From Salegentibacter_A chungangensis (GTDB lineage Bacteria > Bacteroidota > Bacteroidia > Flavobacteriales > Flavobacteriaceae): 64,000 nt of DNA. The DNA lies in NCBI RefSeq assembly GCF_042678405.1, contig NZ_JBHTLI010000002.1:248001-312000 (forward strand), in the 5' to 3' direction. A model generated the notes under the pieces. That model was not told where the DNA came from, did no database searches, and was given only the letters and a program-made list of their open reading frames with translations. Position 1 is the first letter of the stretch; the number at the start of each line of letters is the position of its first letter. The position numbers and the translations under genes are program-made. Positions 1-8,021 of the stretch are shown in pieces.

Positions 1-99
1 AAGCAGTTTTTCAAGCAGGTCTTCGCTTATCTCCGGTTCAAATTGCACAAGAATTGCCCGCTCCCCCATCGCTCTTATTTCCGGAAATTCTTTGCTCAT
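1..99 (-). CDS. pxpB: 5-oxoprolinase subunit B (PxpB/KipI family), N-terminal part only
   Basis: The minus strand from 99 reads MSKEFPEIRAMGERAILVQF and continues in frame to the window edge, so only 33 residues are visible. The 'GERAILVQF' stretch resembles the start of KipI/PxpB proteins (usually G-D/E-x-A-L-L-V-x-F). PxpB works with PxpA and PxpC in ATP-dependent opening of 5-oxoproline to glutamate. The ATG overlaps the pxpA stop codon (ATGA, 96-99), which indicates translational coupling and strongly supports the assignment. The subunit C gene would be expected further left, outside the window. Identification rests on a short N-terminus plus the neighbour. Confidence 0.75.
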   Translation of the reverse strand, partial: MSKEFPEIRAMGERAILVQFEPEISEDLLEKLL

Positions 100-833
100 G
101 TGTTTTTGATCTTTATGTTGTTTTCTGAAAATTTCTGGTGCAGATAGTTCAAAATCTCAATGGAATCCGGCGTGTCACTATGCAGGCAAAACGTGTCTGC
201 TTTACAGGGAATTTCTGCCCCGTTCTCACAGCGTATTTTTTCTTCTGAAAACATCCTGAAAAGATGCTCAAATACCTCCTCTTTTTTGGTGATCACGGCC
301 CCGGTTTCTGACCGCGAAACCAGGCTGTAATTTTCGTTATAATTCCGGTCTGCAAAACCTTCATAAACCACCCGCATTTTACCTTCAGCCATTTCCGAAA
401 TTATGGATCCTGGAGGCGCGTAAAGTGCAAAATCATCTTCGAATTCCAGCAGGGCATCGAGCACGGTCTTCGCGATATTTTCATTGGCAGCGGCATCGTT
501 ATAAAGTGCCCCGTGAGGTTTTACGTGGCTGAGCTTTGCCCCTTCGGCTTCGGTAATCTGCTTCAGGCTTAACACCTGCGCGATAATGGAAAGCCTCAGG
601 TCTTCATCTGAAATCCCCAGGGAGCTCCTTCCGAAGTTCTCCTTATCGGGATACGAAGGGTGTGCCCCTATCTCCACATTATATTCCATCGCCAGGTCTA
701 CGGTATGCTGCATACTCTCCAGGGTACCCGCGTGGCCGCCACAGGCGATATTACAGGCCGAAATTAGTGGCATAAGGCCGGCATCGTACTCGCCGCCTTC
801 GCCCAGGTCGCAATTTATATGTATCTCTCTCAT
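96..833 (-). CDS. pxpA: 5-oxoprolinase subunit A (LamB/YcsF family)
   Basis: A 245-residue protein of the LamB/YcsF family, the PxpA subunit of the prokaryotic ATP-dependent 5-oxoprolinase that recycles pyroglutamate to glutamate in the cytoplasm. Family hallmarks are visible: NCDLGE at residues 7-12, NIACGGHAG at 28-36, GAHPSYPD near 57 and VKPHGALYN near 104. The length is normal for the family. It starts at ATG 833, three bases after the stop of the NRAMP-like gene, and its stop overlaps the pxpB start. Close packing makes it part of a four-gene minus-strand operon running from the DUF2891 lipoprotein. The assignment is secure; that 5-oxoproline is the in vivo substrate is family knowledge. 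Confidence 0.92.
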   Translation of the reverse strand: MREIHINCDLGEGGEYDAGLMPLISACNIACGGHAGTLESMQHTVDLAMEYNVEIGAHPSYPDKENFGRSSLGISDEDLRLSIIAQVLSLKQITEAEGAKLSHVKPHGALYNDAAANENIAKTVLDALLEFEDDFALYAPPGSIISEMAEGKMRVVYEGFADRNYNENYSLVSRSETGAVITKKEEVFEHLFRMFSEEKIRCENGAEIPCKADTFCLHSDTPDSIEILNYLHQKFSENNIKIKNT

Positions 834-836
834 AGC

Positions 837-2057
837 TTACAGGTTCTGAAGTACGGTGATCACAGATTTAAGTCCCAGGAACACCGCCAGAGCGATCACC
901 AGAAGCCCAAGGATGTTCTGCCGCACAGAATTCCTGTGTTCTCCCAGCACCGATCGTTTATTGACTATCCAAAATAAGAAAATTGCGATGACGGGCAAGA
1001 GAATACCATTGGCAATTTGCGCAAACTGAATGATCTCTATGGGTTTTATCTGCAGTGAAGAGAAGATCACCCCCAGCACCAGTACCGTTGCCCATACCGC
1101 TTTAAAGCGCTTAGAGCCCATCCCGCCCTTCCAGCCGAAGCAGCCTTTTACCACATAGGCCGCAGCCAAAGGAGCGGTAATGGAGGAAGTAATACCCGCG
1201 GCAAGCAGGCCAATGGCCATAAACCAGGTGGCAAACTTCCCGAACAGCGGCTCAAGGCCCACGGCAAGATCGGCCGCATTCTCGACATTGGTAAGGCCCG
1301 CGCCGGCAGCGCAGATCACTATGGCCATAGAAACGGCGCCGCCAAGAAAGATGGAAACCCGCAATTCTTTTTGAGCCACCGGCAATTCTGCGGCGTCCTT
1401 CCACTTTTCGCTTACCAGCGAGGCGTGCAGGAACAAATTATAAGGCACCACGGTGGTTCCCACCAGCGCAATGACCGTCAGGGTACCTTCAGCAAAATGA
1501 CCGGGGATAAAGCCTTTTAAAATACCCAGAATATCGGGTTTGGTGATCACTGCGGTGACCAGGAAGGCAATGCTCATCAGCAACACCAGGGCAATAAAGA
1601 CCTTTTCCAGGGCCTTATAACTCCCTAAGAACAAGAGGATAAAAGCGATCCCGCCAATAAGAGCACTCCAGAGGTTCAGGGAAAAAGCGCCTGCCTGCAG
1701 GTTTCCTTTTCCGAAGACCGCTTCCAGGCCCAGCACCGCACCGGTGATATTCCCGGCTTCATAGGCGGCATTCCCGATCACGATAGCCGAGAAGATAAGC
1801 GCTATGGCCAAGATCTTGAAGGTCCTGCCTTTTATCTCTTCCCTGATGATCTCGCTTAGGCCTTTTTGAGAGATCAGGCCCAGCCTTGCCGACATCTCCT
1901 GGAGGATCACACAGGCCAGGATAGATAAGATAAGGGCCCATAAGAGCCCGTACTGGAATCTCACCCCCGCAAGGGTGCACACGGTTACCGTTCCCGGCCC
2001 GATGAAGGCGGCAGAAACGAGTACTCCGGGACCAAGATTCTTTATAAAATTTTTCAC
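837..2057 (-). CDS. NRAMP-fold membrane transporter lacking the canonical metal-binding motifs
   Basis: A 406-residue, very hydrophobic protein with about 11 membrane segments that aligns by eye with NRAMP/MntH transporters. The TM1 region runs GPG...AAFIGPGT...AG...YGLLW and is followed by SARLGLISQKGLSEIIR. Canonical NRAMPs carry DPGN in TM1 and a Met-Pro-His in TM6. Here these are GPGT (residues 20-23) and TTVVPYN (201-207), so the Asp, Asn and Met that coordinate divalent metal are all changed. It starts with GTG at 2057, overlapping the DUF2891 stop (GTGA), and ends three bases before pxpA. Automatic annotation would call it a divalent metal transporter. The residue losses and the operon suggest another substrate, perhaps 5-oxoproline or another amino-acid derivative; that substrate is inference. 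Confidence 0.85.
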   Translation of the reverse strand: MKNFIKNLGPGVLVSAAFIGPGTVTVCTLAGVRFQYGLLWALILSILACVILQEMSARLGLISQKGLSEIIREEIKGRTFKILAIALIFSAIVIGNAAYEAGNITGAVLGLEAVFGKGNLQAGAFSLNLWSALIGGIAFILLFLGSYKALEKVFIALVLLMSIAFLVTAVITKPDILGILKGFIPGHFAEGTLTVIALVGTTVVPYNLFLHASLVSEKWKDAAELPVAQKELRVSIFLGGAVSMAIVICAAGAGLTNVENAADLAVGLEPLFGKFATWFMAIGLLAAGITSSITAPLAAAYVVKGCFGWKGGMGSKRFKAVWATVLVLGVIFSSLQIKPIEIIQFAQIANGILLPVIAIFLFWIVNKRSVLGEHRNSVRQNILGLLVIALAVFLGLKSVITVLQNL

Positions 2058-3208
2058 TTAAGCCTTTTGGATTCCTGAAGCGCATACAGGGCAAAGCTGC
2101 CCAGCCAGTGACCTCCTTCATAGGAATCGCCCACAAGGTTCGGGAAAGAATAGGCCACGTGCTTATCGGCCAAAGTCTTAAGATGCCCGAATTCCTCGGG
2201 ATAATCGGCAGCAAGGCCATAAAACACCCAGGCACGGCTGAAGTTCAGCCCGTCAAGATGAACAAGCTTCCCGTCGGTCCTGTCTGACACTTCGGCAACG
2301 TTCATCATAAAATCCTCATCCTTGAGTTGTGGCAGGAAATCGTCTATCCATAGGCTAAAGGCGTTCTTAGGAAGCACCTTTCGCATAAGGTCCACTTCCT
2401 CGAGGCAGGGCGAAAGAAAATCATAACCGCTGGGTTCCCAGCCAATGGGGCAGCCATCGTCTTTCAGGTAGAAATTCCGAGCCCGGTTCGAGATCATCTG
2501 GTCCAGCTCCTCATTCTTGGTCGCCTGCGCATAGTCGTAAGCCAGGCTAAGACCAAAAGCGGTATTGGTATGCTCTCCCACCCTGATAGGGTAATTAAGC
2601 TTAGGCAGGAATTCGAGATACCTGTTCACAATGAGATCGGTAAGCGGCTGCAGGTTCTGGTCGAGCTCCTTAGCCAGCGGATCGTCCCAGGTCTTCAGGG
2701 CTTCAGAAAGCTTCAGGAGCCAGGCCCAGCCATAAGTTCTTTCATAAGAGTCGCTCTCTTCCCTTTGGAAATATTCCAGTTCTCCCCGGATATTTTCGGC
2801 AGAAAGCGAATTCTTAAGTATTTCCCTTATCTGTTCGGCTTTTTCAAGCTTCGGAAAAGTCTTTAACAGATTCACTAAAGCCCAGTGCCCGTGCACCGAC
2901 GAATGCCAGTCAAAACACCCGTAAAAAGCGGGGTGAAGTTCGTGCGGCTCGCCCAGCGCCTCTTTATTTTCAAGGGTTTGCCCCAGCTTATTGGGGTATT
3001 CGGTTTGCAGACAGGCCAGGGGAAGCTCCGCCAGTTTGTTGGCCTGTTCCAGGCTTAACTCAACGGTTTCTTCTCCCATAATTCTCTTGGTAATGTCTTT
3101 TTGAAGGGTATCGGCAGTAGTTTCGGCGGGTTTGCCGGTAGCTTCGGGGTCTTCATTTTTACAGCTTAAAATAAGTAAGGGTAACAGAAGGAGCAGATAT
3201 TTTTTCAT
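2054..3208 (-). CDS. DUF2891 family lipoprotein
   Basis: A 384-residue protein with a lipoprotein signal peptide (hydrophobic stretch ending LLILSC, Cys about residue 16) followed by an acidic, Thr-rich linker. The body matches the DUF2891 type: HPAFYGCFDWHSSVHGHWAL near residues 93-112, YGWAWLLKL, AYDYA and EPSGYDFLSPCLEE, and a C-terminal YEGGHWLGSFALYAL. Many aromatic and His residues suggest an alpha/alpha-barrel-like fold, but the function is unknown. The protein should sit in the periplasm or outer membrane. It is the first gene of the operon with the NRAMP-like transporter and pxpAB, and its TGA overlaps the transporter GTG. A role in supplying or processing the transported substrate is conjecture. 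Confidence 0.8.
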   Translation of the reverse strand: MKKYLLLLLPLLILSCKNEDPEATGKPAETTADTLQKDITKRIMGEETVELSLEQANKLAELPLACLQTEYPNKLGQTLENKEALGEPHELHPAFYGCFDWHSSVHGHWALVNLLKTFPKLEKAEQIREILKNSLSAENIRGELEYFQREESDSYERTYGWAWLLKLSEALKTWDDPLAKELDQNLQPLTDLIVNRYLEFLPKLNYPIRVGEHTNTAFGLSLAYDYAQATKNEELDQMISNRARNFYLKDDGCPIGWEPSGYDFLSPCLEEVDLMRKVLPKNAFSLWIDDFLPQLKDEDFMMNVAEVSDRTDGKLVHLDGLNFSRAWVFYGLAADYPEEFGHLKTLADKHVAYSFPNLVGDSYEGGHWLGSFALYALQESKRLK

Positions 3209-3337
3209 TGGTATTAGATTGTAAAGGCTAAAGATAACCTTAAAAGAAAAAAATAATGTTTCAATCTTGTTAATTTCCGGATCGAGACACTTTCCCTCAA
3301 ATTTATTAAAAAAACCGAAGCTTTAAGACATATGGTT
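3209..3337. other. intergenic gap between comM and the DUF2891 operon
   Basis: This AT-rich 129-bp stretch separates the comM stop from the DUF2891 start. It must hold the promoter of the DUF2891-NRAMP-pxp operon, but I see no clear TAnnTTTG element and no terminator-like hairpin. A short open frame across it is a shadow and is not reported. Confidence 0.4.
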
Positions 3338-4876
3338 TTAGCCCAACCAGCCTTCCCTGTCCAGGCTGCGGTATTGTATGGCTTCACTGATATGCCGGCT
3401 GCATATATTTTCTGCCGAATCAAGATCGGCTATGGTTCGGGACACCTTCAGGATACGATCGTAAGCCCGGGCAGAAAGACTGAGCCTTTCCATCGCGGTC
3501 TTTAAAAGCTGTTTGGAAGACTCATCAAGATCGCAGAATTCCCTGATGTGTTTCACGCTCATCTGCGCATTGTAATGCACCTTATCAGAATCCCTGAAAC
3601 GCGCCGTTTGTATCTCCCTGGCTTTTGTGACCCGTTCCCTGATCTTCACACTGGGCTCGCCGTTTCTCTCTTCACTGAGCTTTTCAAAAGGCACCGGGGT
3701 CACCTCAATATGGATATCGATACGGTCCAGCAAAGGCCCGCTGATGCGGCTAAGATAGCGCTGCATCTCTGCCGGGGAAGAGGTCACCGGCGCATCGGGA
3801 TCGTTAAAATAGCCACCCGGACTGGGATTCATACTCGCCACCAGCATAAAACTGGAGGGATAGGTCACCGTGAATTTGGCGCGGGAGATGGTCACCTCCC
3901 GGTCTTCAAGGGGCTGCCGCATCACTTCAAGCACGCTCCGCTTAAATTCCGGAAGCTCGTCCAAAAAAAGCACGCCGTTGTGAGAAAGCGAGATCTCCCC
4001 GGGTTGCGGATAGGCGCCACCGCCAACCAGGGCAACATCTGAAATGGTGTGGTGCGGGCTCCGGAAAGGCCGCTGGGACATAAGCCCTACACTCTCCTTT
4101 AGCCTGCCCACCACGCTGTGGATCTTGGTGGTCTCGAGAGCCTCGTGCAGGGTCATTGGCGGGAGGATGCTGGGCAGCCTTTTGGCAAGCATCGTTTTCC
4201 CGGCTCCGGGAGGGCCTATCAGGATGATATTATGCCCCCCGGCCGCAGCGATCTCCATACAGCGCTTTATGGACTCCTGCCCTTTCACATCAGCGAAATC
4301 GTGATCCTGCTGTTCCAGGTTGTTGTAAAATTCCTCCCGGGTATTGATAATGGTCTTCTCAAGGGAAGCATTATCATTAAAGAAACCGATCACCTCGATG
4401 ATATTCCCGATCCCATACACCTCAAGCCCGCTGACGATAGCAGCTTCTTTAGCATTTTGTGCAGGCAGAATAAAGCCCTTAAAACCTTCCTTTTTCGCCT
4501 GTATGGCAATAGGCAAGGCGCCTTTTATGGGCTGTAGGCTTCCGTCCAGCGAAAGCTCTCCCATAATAAGGTAATCTGAAATATTCTCAGCTTTGATTTG
4601 TCCGGAGGCGGCAAGTATTCCCAGGGCAAAAGTAAGATCGTAGGCAGAGCCCTCCTTCCGCATATCGGCGGGAGCCATATTCACAATGATCTTCTTTCCG
4701 GGAAAATTATATCCGTTATTCTGAAGTGCTGCGGCAATCCTGAAACTGCTCTCTTTCACCGCATTATCGGGCAGGCCTACAAGATGATAGCCTATACCCC
4801 GGGCCACATTGACCTCTACCGTAATCGTGGTAGCTTCTACCCCAAATACGGCACTCCCGTAAACCTTTACCAACAT
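3338..4876 (-). CDS. comM: YifB/ComM family Mg-chelatase-like AAA+ ATPase
   Basis: A 512-residue cytoplasmic ATPase. An N-terminal ChlI-like domain (about 1-180, with the start VYGSAVFGVEA) is followed by the AAA+ domain with Walker A GPPGAGKT (221-228), Walker B VLFLDELPEF, and the 'MNPSPGGYF' and 'SRISGPLLDRIDIHIEV' sensor regions. The C-terminal helical domain ends SLSARAYDRILKVSRTIADL. ComM-type proteins act as a branch-migration helicase in natural transformation and recombination in other bacteria. The ATG at 4876 gives the usual family length. There is no competence gene beside it, so its exact role here is not shown. Family membership is certain. Confidence 0.92.
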   Translation of the reverse strand: MLVKVYGSAVFGVEATTITVEVNVARGIGYHLVGLPDNAVKESSFRIAAALQNNGYNFPGKKIIVNMAPADMRKEGSAYDLTFALGILAASGQIKAENISDYLIMGELSLDGSLQPIKGALPIAIQAKKEGFKGFILPAQNAKEAAIVSGLEVYGIGNIIEVIGFFNDNASLEKTIINTREEFYNNLEQQDHDFADVKGQESIKRCMEIAAAGGHNIILIGPPGAGKTMLAKRLPSILPPMTLHEALETTKIHSVVGRLKESVGLMSQRPFRSPHHTISDVALVGGGAYPQPGEISLSHNGVLFLDELPEFKRSVLEVMRQPLEDREVTISRAKFTVTYPSSFMLVASMNPSPGGYFNDPDAPVTSSPAEMQRYLSRISGPLLDRIDIHIEVTPVPFEKLSEERNGEPSVKIRERVTKAREIQTARFRDSDKVHYNAQMSVKHIREFCDLDESSKQLLKTAMERLSLSARAYDRILKVSRTIADLDSAENICSRHISEAIQYRSLDREGWLG

Positions 4877-4922
4877 TTAAAGAATTATTTCCCTAAATGT
4901 AGCAAATAAAACTTTCTGTTTA

Positions 4923-5780
4923 TCAGGGAGTTAGTACGTTTTTTCTGTAATGTTCGATGAGCGCGTCAATAGGTCTTCTTACAATGTTACCGATCTCAAT
5001 TCCGTAAGGCTGTGCCACGGCGCGAATAATGTCTTCGCTGAAGTAGGCGATTGTCCCGATAAAGTGAACCGGCACAGTTTGGGCCTGCTTATAGCAAAGC
5101 ACTCTTGAATGAAGAAAATCGTCTATACCTTCGTATACAAGTTTGTAAAAGTACCCGTTACGCTCGTTACTGAAGATGAATTCAGCAAAAGAGGCTAAAT
5201 AGGTATTTGGATTTTCTTTGCGGTAAAGGTTTTTCTTTATCTCATCGGAATCCAGTTTGAATTTCTCCTCGAACTTTGAAACAAGTTCCGGGGGCATTCT
5301 TTTGTAGTAATAATCGCGGATAAGTCTTTTTCCGAAGTAATTCCCGCTGGCTTCATCCATAAGGATATAACCAAGAGAATGAACGGCCTGGTGGATCTCT
5401 TTCCCGTCAAAATAACAGCTGTTAGAACCGGTTCCCAAAATACAAACTATCCCGGGCTCTGTAGTTGCGGCATAAACAGCAGCCACCATATCTTCCAGCA
5501 CCAGTACTTCTTCTACATTGGTAAAGAAATTACCTATTATATCCTCAAGAAGTTTCCGGGGAGTCTCGGTACCACAGCCGGCACCGTAAAAATGAACTCT
5601 CTCTACTTTATCTTTAACTTCCCTTAGGTCGTTGTTTTCTTCGATTCGCTGTTCCAGAACAAGCTCAGGAAATACCGCGGGATTCAGTCCTTTGGTACGT
5701 GTTTTGAAAATTTGTTCTCCTTTGGCGTCCAATAAAATCCAATCACATTTTGTTGAGCCACCGTCCGCTATTAATATCAT
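4923..5780 (-). CDS. BadF/BadG/BcrA/BcrD-type ATPase, probable N-acetylglucosamine or glucose kinase
   Basis: A sugar-kinase/ASKHA-fold protein of 285 residues counted from the ATG at 5780. The open frame extends eight codons upstream, but MILIADGGSTKCDW is the usual N-terminus. The phosphate-1 loop DGGSTKCDW, the GTGSNS loop (GIVCILGTGSNSCYF) and the ASGNYFGKRLI segment match the bacterial GlcNAc-kinase-like branch of the BadF/BadG family. It lies 114 bp beyond gap, on the same strand as pfkA-gap. A cytoplasmic kinase here could phosphorylate the free glucose released by maltose phosphorylase or amino sugars from cell-wall recycling. Neither substrate is proven by sequence. Confidence 0.8.
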   Translation of the reverse strand: MILIADGGSTKCDWILLDAKGEQIFKTRTKGLNPAVFPELVLEQRIEENNDLREVKDKVERVHFYGAGCGTETPRKLLEDIIGNFFTNVEEVLVLEDMVAAVYAATTEPGIVCILGTGSNSCYFDGKEIHQAVHSLGYILMDEASGNYFGKRLIRDYYYKRMPPELVSKFEEKFKLDSDEIKKNLYRKENPNTYLASFAEFIFSNERNGYFYKLVYEGIDDFLHSRVLCYKQAQTVPVHFIGTIAYFSEDIIRAVAQPYGIEIGNIVRRPIDALIEHYRKNVLTP

Positions 5781-5894
5781 TTGTGAGGTATAGTTAAAAT
5801 ACAAGAAGCCTGAAAAAAACAGCCTTCAGATTAATAATTTGATAAAACCATTAATCCTGCAGCACTTATTCTCTTCAGGCTTTTATATTGCATA

Positions 5895-6893
5895 TTATAA
5901 TGAAGCAACGTGTGCTGCCAGTTCTATCAGTTTAGCAGAATAACCATATTCGTTATCATACCAGGCCACTAATTTAAAGAAATTATCGTTCAAAGCAATC
6001 CCTGCTTCGGCATCAAAATTACAGGTATGTGCATCTGATACGTAATCCTGAGACACCACCATCTCATCGGTATAAGAGATCACTCCTTTATAGGCTCCTT
6101 CAGAAGCTTTCTTAAAGGCCGCCTTGATGTCTTCATAAGAAGTTGACTTCTCGGTTCTTACGGTAAGATCCACCACAGAAACATCGGCTGTAGGAACTCT
6201 AAAAGCCATTCCGGTAAGCTTCCCTTCGAGGGCCGGAATTACTTTGGTTACGGCAACAGCAGCTCCTGTTGAAGTTGGAATAATATTATTAATTGCGCTT
6301 CTTCCCAGCCTGTAATTCTTCTTGGAAGGAGAATCTACGGTGAACTGAGTTGAAGTACTCGCGTGAACTGTGGTCATAAGTCCTTCCACAATTCCGAATT
6401 CGTCTTCGATCACTTTTGCAAGCGGCGCAAGACAGTTGGTGGTACAGGATGCATTGGAAACGATATTGTCTTCCGGCTTGGCATCTTTATGGTTAACCCC
6501 CATCACGAACATAGGCACGTCTTTAGACGGTGCAGAGATCACTACTTTCTTAGCTCCTGCTTTAAGGTGCTTTCCTGCAGTGTCTTTGTCCTTGAAGATC
6601 CCTGTACATTCCAACACCACGTCTGCTCCAACAGCATCCCACTTAAGGTCTTCAGGATTCTTTTCGGCAGTTACGCGGATGGTATTTCCGTTCACCACAA
6701 GATTCCCGTCTTTTACCTCTACCTTACCGGCAAACTTTCCGTGTACAGAGTCATATTTCAACATATAAGCCAGGTGATCTACATCGAGTAAATCATTAAT
6801 CGCTACTACTTCTACATTATCGTTCTGAGCCGCAATTCTGAAGGCGATACGCCCGATACGACCAAAACCGTTAATTCCAATTTTTGTACTCAT
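5895..6893 (-). CDS. gap: glyceraldehyde-3-phosphate dehydrogenase, NAD-type
   Basis: A 332-residue GAPDH with the nucleotide-binding start KIGINGFGRIGRIAFR, the catalytic cysteine in SNASCTTNC (Cys150), and the signatures VDLTVRTEKSTSYEDI and AWYDNEYGYSAKLIELA. Asp34 in AINDLLD after the second strand is typical of NAD-dependent glycolytic enzymes. It oxidises glyceraldehyde-3-phosphate in the cytoplasm. It follows pfkA by 17 bp, so the two form one transcription unit and share any control at the pfkA promoter. The length and motifs are complete. Confidence 0.96.
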   Translation of the reverse strand: MSTKIGINGFGRIGRIAFRIAAQNDNVEVVAINDLLDVDHLAYMLKYDSVHGKFAGKVEVKDGNLVVNGNTIRVTAEKNPEDLKWDAVGADVVLECTGIFKDKDTAGKHLKAGAKKVVISAPSKDVPMFVMGVNHKDAKPEDNIVSNASCTTNCLAPLAKVIEDEFGIVEGLMTTVHASTSTQFTVDSPSKKNYRLGRSAINNIIPTSTGAAVAVTKVIPALEGKLTGMAFRVPTADVSVVDLTVRTEKSTSYEDIKAAFKKASEGAYKGVISYTDEMVVSQDYVSDAHTCNFDAEAGIALNDNFFKLVAWYDNEYGYSAKLIELAAHVASL

Positions 6894-6910
6894 CTTTCTA
6901 AATTTTAAAT

Positions 6911-7897
6911 TTACACTGAAGTGATGTCTGCCACCCTTCTTAATTCTTTATCTATTTTAGCTTCTCCTTTAATCGCTTCCTCCAGCGGTACGAACACGAC
7001 CTTTTGATGGTGAATTCCCACCATAGCGCCGCGCTTACCGTCCAGCAAGCCTTCTACAGCTCCAACGCCAAGTTTGCTTGCCAGCACCCTGTCGGCACAA
7101 CTCGGAGAGCCCCCTCTTTGAATATGGCCGAGTACCGAAACCCTGATCTCATAGTCATCGAGATTCTCTTCGATAAATTCGGCGAGTTCAAAAATATTCT
7201 TTCCGCTTTTTTCCCCTTCGGCAACCACAATGATACTTGAGGTCTTACCCGATTTTTTACTTCTCTTAAGGGAATCGATCAAACGATCGGCCCCTGTTTC
7301 TTCCTCGGGGATAAGGATCTCTTCGGCTCCGGCTCCAATACCGCTGTTTAAAGCGATATCTCCGGCATCACGCCCCATCACCTCAATTAAGAACAATCGG
7401 TTGTGGGAACTTGCCGTGTCACGTATCTTATCTATGGCCTCTACCACGGTATTGAGTGCGGTATCGTAACCTAGTGTGAAATCGGTGCCGTTTATATCAT
7501 TATCTATGGTAGCAGGAATCCCTATGATAGGAATATCGAATTCCTGGCTCAAATAAAGGCCTCCGGTAAAAGTACCGTCCCCGCCAATGACTATAAGCGC
7601 ATCCACACCTTTCTCCTTCAGCTTCTCGTAAGCTTTGGCGCGACCTTCTTTGGTCTTGAACTCCATAGATCGGGTGGATTTTAAGAATGTTCCACCCTTG
7701 TTAATTATATTTCTTACTGAACGGGCATCAAGATCTTCAAAGTCTCCTTCTATAAGTCCCTGATATCCTCTGTAAACTCCAACACAGCTAACACTGTAAT
7801 AAGAGCACGACCTCACTACCGCCCTTATCGCGGCATTCATCCCGGGGGCATCCCCACCGGAGGTCAACACTGCTATTTTACTGATTTTTTTCGCCAT
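6911..7897 (-). CDS. pfkA: ATP-dependent 6-phosphofructokinase
   Basis: A PfkA-type enzyme of 328 residues from the ATG at 7897. The open frame reaches nine codons further, but MAKKISKIAVLTSGGDAPGM is the usual start. TSGGDAPGMNAAIRAVVR binds nucleotide. IGGDGTFTGG has Gly rather than the second Asp of pyrophosphate-dependent enzymes, so ATP is the likely phosphoryl donor. The substrate loop reads GIPATIDNDINGTDFTLGYDTA, and LGHIQRGGSPSCADR is also present. It commits fructose-6-phosphate to glycolysis. It leads the pfkA-gap unit, and a LacI-type operator-like palindrome lies 50-63 bp upstream (7947-7960), which links it to the neighbouring maltodextrin genes. Confidence 0.95.
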   Translation of the reverse strand: MAKKISKIAVLTSGGDAPGMNAAIRAVVRSCSYYSVSCVGVYRGYQGLIEGDFEDLDARSVRNIINKGGTFLKSTRSMEFKTKEGRAKAYEKLKEKGVDALIVIGGDGTFTGGLYLSQEFDIPIIGIPATIDNDINGTDFTLGYDTALNTVVEAIDKIRDTASSHNRLFLIEVMGRDAGDIALNSGIGAGAEEILIPEEETGADRLIDSLKRSKKSGKTSSIIVVAEGEKSGKNIFELAEFIEENLDDYEIRVSVLGHIQRGGSPSCADRVLASKLGVGAVEGLLDGKRGAMVGIHHQKVVFVPLEEAIKGEAKIDKELRRVADITSV

Positions 7898-7946
7898 CAG
7901 CTCAAAACTATTTGAATTAAACAAGATAACCTAATTTTACAAGAAA

Positions 7947-7960
7947 CTAAAACGTTTTCG
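7947..7960. promoter_or_regulatory. LacI-type operator-like palindrome before pfkA
   Basis: CTAAAACGTTTTCG differs at one base from the perfect palindrome CGAAAACGTTTTCG found before susC (17024-17037). It has the central CpG expected of LacI/GalR-family sites. It lies 50-63 bp upstream of the pfkA ATG. The match to the susC site and the presence of only one lacI-family gene nearby support a shared regulator. Confidence 0.55.
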
Positions 7961-7973
7961 GTTGATAACTAAC

Positions 7974-8003
7974 AAAAACAGGCGCTTTGAAGCGCCTGTT
8001 TTT
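7974..8003 (-). terminator. intrinsic terminator of the minus-strand maltodextrin operon
   Basis: An inverted repeat AAAAACAGGCGCTT / AAGCGCCTGTTTTT with a two-base centre lies 19 bases beyond the stop of the last GH13 gene. On the minus strand it forms a GC-rich stem followed by TTTTTG. It is nearly symmetrical and could work in both directions, but only the minus-strand operon needs it here. Confidence 0.85.
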
Positions 8004-8021
8004 AAGAATTTATGAAAATCT

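Noticed and set aside
3548..4304. Plus-strand open frames opposite comM and similar frames opposite other genes
   Set aside because: They are antisense shadows of well-supported genes with no domain-like composition or ribosome-binding context.
5806..5882. AAGCCTGAA at 5806-5814 and TTCAGGCTT at 5874-5882 as a gap terminator
   Set aside because: The loop would be about 60 bases and there is no stable inner stem or clean T tail, so I do not call a terminator.
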